Source: Acidobacteriota bacterium (GTDB lineage: Bacteria > Acidobacteriota > Vicinamibacteria > Vicinamibacterales > 2-12-FULL-66-21). From it: a stretch of 64,000 bases of DNA. The stretch spans positions 1-64,000 of the forward strand of contig JACPDI010000057.1 in assembly GCA_016184105.1 (NCBI GenBank), given 5' to 3'. How positions within the stretch are numbered: the stretch's first letter is position 1; the number at the start of each line of letters is the position of its first letter. Below are positions 18,535 through 25,086 of the stretch, in pieces. The position numbers were made by a program, and so were the translations under genes. Below the pieces are notes generated by a model. The model saw nothing but the letters and a program-made list of their open reading frames with translations. It searched no databases and was not told the DNA's origin.

Positions 18535-20199
18535 TTGACGGCGCGAATCCTCGTGAGACGCACAGCGGCGGCCCTCGTGGCCGCCGTTGTTGTTTTGATC
18601 GCGCTGGCGCTCCCCCCATCCCCGCGGGCCGTCACGCATTCGGCGGCTGTCGATCCCCTCACGCTCAAGGGCGCGCTCCACGTTCACACGGTCAAGTCCG
18701 ACGGCGGCGGCACCATGGACGAGGTCGCGGCGGCCGCTGCGGCGGCCGGGTTGACGTTCCTCGTCATCACCGATCACGGCGACGGCCGTGGTCTCCAGCC
18801 TCCGTCCTATCGCCGGGGCGTGCTCTGCATCGACGGAGCCGAGATCAGCACGGACCAGGGGCACGTGGTCGCCATCGGCCTGAAGGAGGCGGAGTATCCG
18901 CTGGCCGGCGAGGCGCGCGACGTGGTGGAGGATGTCCAGCGCCTGGGGGGCATGGCTGTCGCCGCGCACCCCGCGTCGCCGAAAGAGGCGCTCGCGTGGT
19001 CCGCCTGGGAAGCGCCCATCGACGGCATCGAATGGCTGAACGCGGACAGCGAGTGGCGCGACGAGAGCGGCGCGTCGCTGGCGCGCGCGGTGCTGGGCTA
19101 CTGGCTCAGGCCCGCGGCGGCAATCGCGCGAACGTTTGACGGGCCATCATCGGCGCTGGCCCGCGCCGATGAGTTGGCGGCGCGCCGGGCGCTCGCGTAT
19201 GTCGCCGGACACGACGCGCACGGCAGGATCGCTCGGGGAGGCCCGGAGGACTACGGCCGCCGGGGGATCCCACTGCCGACCTACCGCGCTCTGTTCGAGA
19301 CCTTCGCCGTGCACGTCGCGCTTGACCGGGCGCTGACGGGGGACGCGGAGGCTGATGCACCGGTGCTCGTGCGGGCGCTGAAGCGCGGCCGCGTGTTCAC
19401 CGGCATCGACGGTGTCGCCCGGCCGGCGCGGCTGATGTTCCGCGCAACGAGCGGGTCGGCGAGCGCGGCCATCGGGGATCGGCTGATTCCGGCAGGGCCG
19501 GTTGATTTCGAGGTGCAGGCCGGCGGGCCGCCCGGCGCGACGATCGTTCTGCTGCACAACGGCGCCGAGCGCGCGCGCGCGCCGGCGCCCGGTCTGGCCA
19601 GCCGGATGGTCGCCGCTCCGGGCGCCTACCGCGTCGAGGTCCACGTTCCCGGCGCGCCCGGCACCCCGCCAGTGCCGTGGATCGTGTCCAGCCCAATCTA
19701 TGTCGGCGTTGCGCCCGTTGGTCCGCTCGAGCCCCAGCCGGGCGCGGCGACCGCCCCGGTCGGCAACGACTGGAGCATGGAGCATGCGGAAGGAAGTGGC
19801 GGCGCGGTCAGCGTGTCGCCCGAAGGCGTGGAGTTCGACTACCACCTCGGACCGATCGGAACCAGCCCGTACGCGGCACTGGTTCACGCCGTCGCGGTGC
19901 CAGCCGCAGCCAGGTGGCTGTCCTTCGGTGCCCGCGCGGATCGGCCGATGCGCATCTCCGTGCAGTTGCGCTCGCCGGCCGGCGGCGGGGCAGGGCAGCG
20001 GTGGCGCCGGTCGATCTTCGTCGGGCCGGCCGGGCGGCGGATCGCGATCCGGCTCGAGGAGTTCCGCGCCATTCGAGGTGCTGCGCCGGCAGTCGATCGG
20101 GCTGGCGCCGATTCGCTGCTGTTTGTCGCCGACACCGTGAACGCAGACCCGGGATCCTCGGGCCGGCTCGCGCTGAGAGACGTCGAGTGGAGGGAATAA
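18535..20199 (+). CDS. CehA/McbA-like PHP-domain metallohydrolase, exported
   Basis: A 554-residue protein. The TTG start is supported by GGAG four bases upstream and an N-terminal signal-like segment (hydrophobic residues 10-27). The PHP domain has metal-binding motifs 'LHVHTVKSDGGGT', 'VITDHGDG', 'VAAHPASP' and 'AGHDAHGR'. The second half is a beta-rich region of unknown type, perhaps substrate binding. CehA/McbA are aryl-ester or carbaryl hydrolases, but most relatives are uncharacterised, so only a metal-dependent hydrolase is claimed. It follows metK closely and its stop codon lies within the left arm of the 27-bp inverted repeat. Confidence 0.8.
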   Translation: MTARILVRRTAAALVAAVVVLIALALPPSPRAVTHSAAVDPLTLKGALHVHTVKSDGGGTMDEVAAAAAAAGLTFLVITDHGDGRGLQPPSYRRGVLCIDGAEISTDQGHVVAIGLKEAEYPLAGEARDVVEDVQRLGGMAVAAHPASPKEALAWSAWEAPIDGIEWLNADSEWRDESGASLARAVLGYWLRPAAAIARTFDGPSSALARADELAARRALAYVAGHDAHGRIARGGPEDYGRRGIPLPTYRALFETFAVHVALDRALTGDAEADAPVLVRALKRGRVFTGIDGVARPARLMFRATSGSASAAIGDRLIPAGPVDFEVQAGGPPGATIVLLHNGAERARAPAPGLASRMVAAPGAYRVEVHVPGAPGTPPVPWIVSSPIYVGVAPVGPLEPQPGAATAPVGNDWSMEHAEGSGGAVSVSPEGVEFDYHLGPIGTSPYAALVHAVAVPAAARWLSFGARADRPMRISVQLRSPAGGGAGQRWRRSIFVGPAGRRIAIRLEEFRAIRGAAPAVDRAGADSLLFVADTVNADPGSSGRLALRDVEWRE

Positions 20200-20274
20200 G
20201 TGGGACAGTCACACTTTTCCTCCGGAACCTGACGGAAAAGTGTGACTGTCCCACTTATTCTGTCCCACTTATTC
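20194..20274. repeat. 27-bp perfect inverted repeat with partial third copy
   Basis: Arms 20194-20220 and 20234-20260 are exact reverse complements, with a 13-base loop. The left arm begins GAATAAGTGGGACAGTCACA. The 14 bases TGTCCCACTTATTC that end the right arm are repeated directly at 20261-20274. It fills the space between two convergent genes and contributes the stop codon of each. It resembles a REP-type palindrome and probably acts as a bidirectional terminator. Confidence 0.85.
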
Positions 20275-22609
20275 ACGTTCGGACGGTCAGCAGCAGGTAG
20301 ACGGCCCCGGCGCCGAAGAGGAGATTGGGCGCCCACGCGGCGAGCGCGGCCGGCAGCATGCCCGCGCTGCCAATCGCGGCAAAGACGCTCAGCAGCACCC
20401 AGTACAGCATCGCCAGCGCGATCGCGAGCCCGACTCCGTACAGCGCGCCTCGCCGGCCCGTCGTCGCGCCGAACGGGACGGCGATCAGCGTCATCACGAC
20501 CGTGACGAGCGGAAACGCGATCTTCCGTTGCAGCGCCACCAGCAGCGGGACGACGTTGAAGCCGCTGGCGCGGAGATCGCGGACGTGCCGTTGCAGCTCG
20601 GAGTACGTCATCAGCTCGGCGTCCGGCTGCTCGGCCTCGAAGTACTCCGGCGGCTCCACGTTCAGCGCCCGCTCAGCGAACGGCTGCCAGGGCGCGCGCC
20701 CCCCGCCGGGAAACGTCACGTCCCAGCCCGCGCGGCCGGTCCAGTTGCCCCCCGAGAACGCGGCGCGCTCCACGAAGACGTGGCGGGCGAGCCGCCACTG
20801 CTTCTCGTCGAGCGTGTAGAGCGAGAGAGCGAGCAGCTCGCGGCGGTTCGGATCGAAGAGCGCGTAATGGTACACGCGGTTGCCGCGGCCGGCGACCCAC
20901 TGGCGGTTGAGCGCGTTGAAGGTGCGCGGCGTGAAGCCGCGGATGCGCGCGTTCAGCGCGTGCGCGCGGCGGTTGGCGTGCGCCAGCACCCGCTCCTCGA
21001 GCGAGAAGAGCGCCAGGCTGCCGGCCATCGCGACGGCCACAAGCGGCAGCGCGATGCGATAGATCGAGATGCCGCAGGCCTTCATCACGGTCAATTCGCT
21101 CGTCCTGGTGAGCAGCCCGATCGTGACGAGCGCGCCCAGGAGCACCGACAGCGGCACGACGTAGTAGATGTACTGCGGCGTCGAGTACCAGAAGAACTCG
21201 AGGAGCATCGCGCCGGTCGCCTGCTTCTTGAACAGCTTGTCGGACAGGTCAATGAAGGTCGCGATGTAGAAGATGCCCATCATGGCGGCAAAGGCGAGCC
21301 CCGCGACGCGGATGTACATGCGCGCCACGTAGCCGTCGAGCAGGGTGGGCCGCGGATACCAGACCCGGGGAATCTTCAGCACGATGACCACGCGGCCGCG
21401 GCGGGGCTGCGCCGGCGCCGCGGCCGCGAGGGGCGTCTCGCCCGTCTCAGTCTCCGGCGCCGCGGGCGCGCCGCGCAGCCAGGGGATCGAGAGCCCGGCG
21501 TCGGCCCACCGCGCGCGCCAGACGAGGGCCATGATCGCCAGCGGCGCGAGGAGAAGGTTGGGCACCCAGCGCGCGATCGCCGCGGGGAGCATGTGTCCCT
21601 TGGCCATCGACTCGGCCAGGTACATGAGGACGTAGTAGCCGAAGATGACGCCGATTCCGATCACGAACCCCGCGAGCTTGCCGTCCTTGCGCGCGGTCAC
21701 CCCCAGCGCGATCCCGAGCACGCCGAAGATCAGGCACGCGAACGGGATCGAGAACTTCTGCTGGATCTGCATGATCTCGTTGTGCGGCGACAGCCCCTGG
21801 CGCTGCTTGAGCGCAATCTGCTCGCGCAACTCCGCGATGCGCAGCTCGGTGATCCCCTTGGGAGGCGTCGTGGTGGGGAAGACGCTGTTCGGATCGAGCG
21901 AGATGATGAGGTCTCGGCCGTTGAACCGGTACACCTCGTACTCCCCAGGCTTCTCCCCAGGCGCGTAGCGGGCGCCGTCGTGCAGGACGAGTTCGACCCG
22001 GCGGGCGGCGCGATCCAACAGCAGGCGCCCCCTGGAGGCCAGGAAGATCACCGGTCGTCCCGGCGTCGACGTATCGGCCAGGAAAACCTTGCGCCACCCG
22101 GGCTCGGGGGCCGCGCTGTCACGGACGTAGAGCACGCGGTTCGGGAAATCCTCGAAGAACACCCGCGGCTTGACGTCGTTTTCCACGCGCGCCGTAACGA
22201 TGTCGAACGTGATCTCGCGGAACGTCTGGTTCGCGTCCGGGATGCCGACGATGAGCACCCACATCGTGACGCCGGCGGCAACGCCCGATAGCAGCATGAC
22301 CGGCAGCAGGAACCGGTAGAGGCTGACGCCACACGCCAGGACGGCCACCATCTCGCGGTCGCCCGAGAGCCGCCCGAAGGCAATGAGCAGCCCGACGAGC
22401 AGCGCCATCGGAATCGTCAACCCCAGCGCCTGCGGCAGGAGCAGCGCAAGGAGCCGGCCGACCGTCATCCACGGCACCCCCTTGGCGATGAGGCTCTCGG
22501 CCTGGTCCATGATCGGCGGGATCTGGAGGATGAAGGTGAAGACCAGGAGGGCGAGGAAGAACGGGGGCAGGATCTCGCGGATGAGATAGCGGTCGAGGGT
22601 GCGGAACAT
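20273..22609 (-). CDS. Fused LptF-LptG LPS export permease
   Basis: A 778-residue protein made of two YjgP/YjgQ permease units. Unit 1 (1-365) starts 'MFRTLDRYLIREILPPFFLALLVFTFIL', has six membrane helices and a beta-jellyroll periplasmic domain, and closes with 'KDGKLAGFVIGIGVIFGYYVLMYLAESMAKGHMLPAAIARWVPN'. A linker (366-425) with a Pro/Ala/Glu-rich part joins unit 2 (426-778), which repeats the plan from 'LLDGYVARMYIRVAGLAFAAMMGIFYIATFIDLSDKLF' to 'SAGMLPAALAAWAPNLLFGAGAVYLLL'. In E. coli LptF and LptG are separate proteins of about 360 residues that pair with LptB2. The fusion gives a one-chain permease. LptB lies at 40445-41170 and LptC/A at 41171-43290. Confidence 0.93.
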   Translation of the reverse strand: MFRTLDRYLIREILPPFFLALLVFTFILQIPPIMDQAESLIAKGVPWMTVGRLLALLLPQALGLTIPMALLVGLLIAFGRLSGDREMVAVLACGVSLYRFLLPVMLLSGVAAGVTMWVLIVGIPDANQTFREITFDIVTARVENDVKPRVFFEDFPNRVLYVRDSAAPEPGWRKVFLADTSTPGRPVIFLASRGRLLLDRAARRVELVLHDGARYAPGEKPGEYEVYRFNGRDLIISLDPNSVFPTTTPPKGITELRIAELREQIALKQRQGLSPHNEIMQIQQKFSIPFACLIFGVLGIALGVTARKDGKLAGFVIGIGVIFGYYVLMYLAESMAKGHMLPAAIARWVPNLLLAPLAIMALVWRARWADAGLSIPWLRGAPAAPETETGETPLAAAAPAQPRRGRVVIVLKIPRVWYPRPTLLDGYVARMYIRVAGLAFAAMMGIFYIATFIDLSDKLFKKQATGAMLLEFFWYSTPQYIYYVVPLSVLLGALVTIGLLTRTSELTVMKACGISIYRIALPLVAVAMAGSLALFSLEERVLAHANRRAHALNARIRGFTPRTFNALNRQWVAGRGNRVYHYALFDPNRRELLALSLYTLDEKQWRLARHVFVERAAFSGGNWTGRAGWDVTFPGGGRAPWQPFAERALNVEPPEYFEAEQPDAELMTYSELQRHVRDLRASGFNVVPLLVALQRKIAFPLVTVVMTLIAVPFGATTGRRGALYGVGLAIALAMLYWVLLSVFAAIGSAGMLPAALAAWAPNLLFGAGAVYLLLTVRT

Positions 22610-22621
22610 GCGGGACGTGGG

Positions 22622-22740
22622 TTGAGATTAGCACGAAGGGTTCTGCACGGTGGTTCCGCACGAGAGGTTCTGCGCGGTGGTTCTGCGGGAGAGTTCAGCC
22701 GGGGGTTCGGCCGAGAGGGTCTGGCGACGGGTTATGGGGC
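22622..22740. repeat. G-rich direct repeats, 13-14 base period
   Basis: Units of the form GGTTCTGCACGGT, GGTTCCGCACGAGA, GGTTCTGCGCGGT and GGTTCTGCGGGAGA occur in a row, then decay (GTTCAGCCGGG, GGTTCGGCCGAGA, GGGTCTGGCGAC). The period is about twice seven, so the array may be a degenerate form of the heptamer repeats in other spacers. Confidence 0.7.
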
Positions 22741-22801
22741 GGGCGCCTTAGAAAACCACGCACAAAGCTTCCACAGGGCGGTTTATCTAGGCATTTCAAG
22801 T

Positions 22802-22829
22802 GAGTCTGATAAGATATGTTATGTTAACT
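22802..22829. other. Candidate dif site (XerC/XerD recombination site)
   Basis: The 28-base stretch splits into an 11-base left arm GAGTCTGATAA, a six-base centre GATATG, and an 11-base right arm TTATGTTAACT. The right arm differs at one position from the E. coli XerD arm (TTATGTTAAAT) and at one position from the Bacillus arm (TTATGTAAACT). The left arm keeps the inner ATAA but is otherwise divergent. The site is AT-rich inside a GC-rich genome and intergenic. A Xer recombinase is encoded at 16450-17334. Function is inferred from sequence only. Confidence 0.65.
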
Positions 22830-22909
22830 TATAAGGAGGAAGCGGGGCCGCCGCAGCAGCGCAAAGGCATTCCGCGCGCCCGGTGGCTTCGGAGGTTTGG
22901 CAGCGAGAC

Positions 22910-23740
22910 CTACTGCTTGGACGTCCTGAGCTCTTCGATGATCGCGAGCAGCGTGGCGATGACCTCCTCGCGCTCGACCTGGGACTTCTTGAACTGCAGC
23001 TTCAGATTGAAATCCTTCGACGGAGCCCGGTAGTTGAATACGTAGCTGCGCGGCCGGCCCGGCTTGGCTTTCGCGGGCGTGGCAGCCTTTCGGAGTTCCT
23101 CGCGGGTGCTGAGTCCGTCGCGCGTCATCCTTTCTATCAGCGCGACCATTTTCTTGGGATCCGATTGCCTAACTATCTGTAATAGCAATGATTTAGAGTT
23201 GATGTCGGCCAGCCGACAAAGGTTTTTCACCTCGTCGGGCATGTGGTTCAGCGCGAGCGACTCGGTGACCGACGTGCGGGACTTCCCCAGCTTGCGCGCC
23301 AGGTCCTCGTGCGTGTAGCCGCACTTTTCCGCGCGCGCGTGGAGCGCCTCCGCCTCTTCAAACGGCGTGAGGTCCTTGCGCTGGAGGTTCTCGACCAGCG
23401 CAAGCTCGATCACCTCGGTGTCGTCCACGTCGCGCACGACGACGGGCAGTTCGCGCAGGCCGACCTGGATCGCCGCCTGGTAGCGGCGCTCACCCGCAAT
23501 GATCTGGTAGCGACCGCGACGCTGGCGCACGACCAGCGGCTCGATGACTCCCTTCTCGGCGATGGAGGCCATCAGCTCCGACAGATCCCCCATGACCTGC
23601 CGCGGCTGGTGCGGGTTTGGGTCGATCTGGTCGATCGGCGCCATGCGCCCGACCGGCGAGCCCGAGGAGAACGACAGCGCCTCCACGTAGTGCTCGTCGT
23701 GGCGCATTTTCACCGTCGCCGGCAGACCTCGCTTAGGCAC
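22910..23740 (-). CDS. parB: ParB/Spo0J family partition protein
   Basis: A 276-residue protein. It contains the ParB/Srx nucleotide-binding domain with 'IDQIDPNPHQPRQ', 'ELMASIAEKGVIEPLVVRQ' and the CTP-binding 'IIAGERRYQAA' motif. A helix-turn-helix region follows ('GYTHEDLARKLGKSRTSVTESLALNHMPDEV') with a short C-terminal part. The GTG at 23740 was chosen because it overlaps parA by eight bases; the reading to 23800 lies inside parA. Together with ParA it forms a segregation or positioning system. No parS-like TGTTTCACGTGAAACA was spotted nearby, and the neighbours are not those of the origin-linked parAB, so it may position another cargo. A codon-biased AT-rich patch lies at 23160-23205. 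Confidence 0.88.
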   Translation of the reverse strand: MPKRGLPATVKMRHDEHYVEALSFSSGSPVGRMAPIDQIDPNPHQPRQVMGDLSELMASIAEKGVIEPLVVRQRRGRYQIIAGERRYQAAIQVGLRELPVVVRDVDDTEVIELALVENLQRKDLTPFEEAEALHARAEKCGYTHEDLARKLGKSRTSVTESLALNHMPDEVKNLCRLADINSKSLLLQIVRQSDPKKMVALIERMTRDGLSTREELRKAATPAKAKPGRPRSYVFNYRAPSKDFNLKLQFKKSQVEREEVIATLLAIIEELRTSKQ

Positions 23741-24488
23741 GATCCATGACCTCCTCGCACAGCCGGTAATACTCGGTCGCCCCTGACGATTCGGGAGCAA
23801 AACTGAAGATTGATTCCTTGTACGCCGGACTCTCCTCGAGCCGTACGCTCTTGGTGATCACGGTCTTGAACACCTTGCCGCCGAACACCTTGTCGATCTG
23901 CGCTCGGATATCGCGCGCGAGCGCGGTCCGCTTGTCGTGCATCGTGATGACCACTCCGAGGATGCGCAGGCCCGGGTTGGCGCGGGCGCGGACCTTTTCG
24001 ACGGTCTCGAGAAGGTCGTCGGTCCCCTCGAGCGCGAAGTAGGACGACTGGATCGGAATCAACAGATGCGTGGCCGCCACAAGCGCGTTGACGGTCAGCA
24101 GCCCCAGCGCCGGCGGGCAATCAATGACGATGTAAGGGAACTTCTGCCGGATTGGCGCCAGGCGGTCCTTCAAGCGGAAGTGCGCGTCGATCTCCCCCAC
24201 CAGCTTGCTCTCGAGCTTCGCGAGCGCGATCCGAGACGGCGCGATCCACAGGTTGTCCTGCGTGGACCGGTGCATCACGTCGGCGAAGCTGACCTTGTCG
24301 TCCGTGATCGCGTCGTACACGCTCTTGCCGACGACGGCAACGTCGAGGTACGACATCGTGCTGTTGGACTGAGGATCGAGGTCGATGAGCAGCGTCGGCT
24401 TGCCGCGCATGGCCAGGGCCGCCGCAAGGTTGATGGCCGTCGTGGTCTTCCCGACGCCACCTTTCTGGTTGGCAATCGCGACAATCAT
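23733..24488 (-). CDS. parA: ParA family ATPase
   Basis: A 251-residue MinD/ParA ATPase with the deviant Walker A 'KGGVGKTTT' (residues 9-17), Walker A' 'LLIDLDPQSNST' and Walker B 'YIVIDCPPALG'. It binds DNA non-specifically as an ATP dimer and is released by its ParB partner, encoded by the overlapping downstream gene. The length is typical of chromosomal, small ParA proteins without an N-terminal DNA-binding domain. A good sigma-70-type promoter lies upstream at 24564-24591. Confidence 0.93.
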   Translation of the reverse strand: MIVAIANQKGGVGKTTTAINLAAALAMRGKPTLLIDLDPQSNSTMSYLDVAVVGKSVYDAITDDKVSFADVMHRSTQDNLWIAPSRIALAKLESKLVGEIDAHFRLKDRLAPIRQKFPYIVIDCPPALGLLTVNALVAATHLLIPIQSSYFALEGTDDLLETVEKVRARANPGLRILGVVITMHDKRTALARDIRAQIDKVFGGKVFKTVITKSVRLEESPAYKESIFSFAPESSGATEYYRLCEEVMDRA

Positions 24489-24563
24489 CGTTGCTGGCGG
24501 TCGCGACGGCGGCCGCGCCCGGAAACCTCGTCTGTGGGAGCCAGGTAGGTCGGAATCGCTGCC

Positions 24564-24591
24564 ATTCTAGCAGCGGTGTGCCGCGTGTCAA
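24564..24591 (-). promoter_or_regulatory. Sigma-70-type promoter for parA-parB
   Basis: On the minus strand TTGACA (24591-24586) is followed after 16 bases by TAGAAT (24569-24564), 75 bases before the parA ATG. It is the clearest -35/-10 pair in the window. It also lies just upstream of the 3' end of the DUF151 gene, so parAB need not depend on readthrough from miaB. Confidence 0.7.
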
Positions 24592-24597
24592 GGACAG

Positions 24598-25086
24598 CTA
24601 CATCTTGTACTTGCCCAGGTCATCCGGATCGAGGCTTTCGAGCCAGCGCTGAAGCCGTTCCGTGTCCGATTTGTCGGGGGCGATCTCCTGGGTCTTCGCG
24701 TTGTCGATGACCGCCTCCTCGACAAAAATCGGGGCCTTGGTCCTGAGCGCCAGCGCGATCGCATCGCTCGGGCGGGCGTCCACCGCGACGATGCCCTCGG
24801 CGCCGGCCTCGAGGTAAATCAGCGCGTAGAAAGTGTTCTCCTTCAGCTCCGACACGACGATCTTCCGGACGGTGGCCTTCAGGTCCTCGATGACGTTCTT
24901 CAGAAGGTCGTGGGTCATTGGCCGCGGCGTCGTCACGTTCTCGATTTGCAGCGCGATCGCGTTCGCCTCGAACACTCCCACCCAGATAGGCAGGACGCGC
25001 TGCCCGTCCTTGTCGCGCAGGATGATGATCGGCATGTTGGTGATGGGATCGACCATCAGCCCCTTGATCGACATGTCAATCTGCAT
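24598..25086 (-). CDS. Bifunctional nuclease domain protein (DUF151)
   Basis: A 162-residue protein of the DUF151/bifunctional nuclease family. Visible motifs are 'PIIILRDKDGQRVLPIWVGVFEANAIALQIEN', 'RPMTHDLLKNVIEDL' and 'VDARPSDAIALALRTKAPIFVEEAVID', which make up the conserved core. Plant and bacterial relatives show DNase/RNase activity or act in stress responses; the role here is unknown. The start overlaps the end of miaB by 11 bases, so translation is probably coupled. Confidence 0.88.
   Translation of the reverse strand: MQIDMSIKGLMVDPITNMPIIILRDKDGQRVLPIWVGVFEANAIALQIENVTTPRPMTHDLLKNVIEDLKATVRKIVVSELKENTFYALIYLEAGAEGIVAVDARPSDAIALALRTKAPIFVEEAVIDNAKTQEIAPDKSDTERLQRWLESLDPDDLGKYKM

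Larger units (their letters stand above)
22610..22909. other. 300-bp spacer with long-unit repeats and dif-like site
   Basis: No gene is supported here. The first 120 bases carry G-rich 13-14 base repeats (22622-22740). The middle is suddenly AT-rich (about 22775-22835) and holds a dif-like sequence, followed by AAGGAGGA (22833-22840), which looks like a ribosome-binding site but has no start codon at usable distance. The final part is GC-rich and precedes the parB 3' end. Confidence 0.6.

Noticed and set aside
22800-23033. Short plus-strand ORF after AAGGAGGA in the dif-like spacer
   Set aside because: It begins upstream of the ribosome-binding-like site, runs antisense into parB and shows no protein-like features.
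22910-24600. Search for a parS site around parA-parB
   Set aside because: No sequence close to TGTTTCACGTGAAACA was found by eye; an unusual parS or a distant one is possible, so nothing is annotated.
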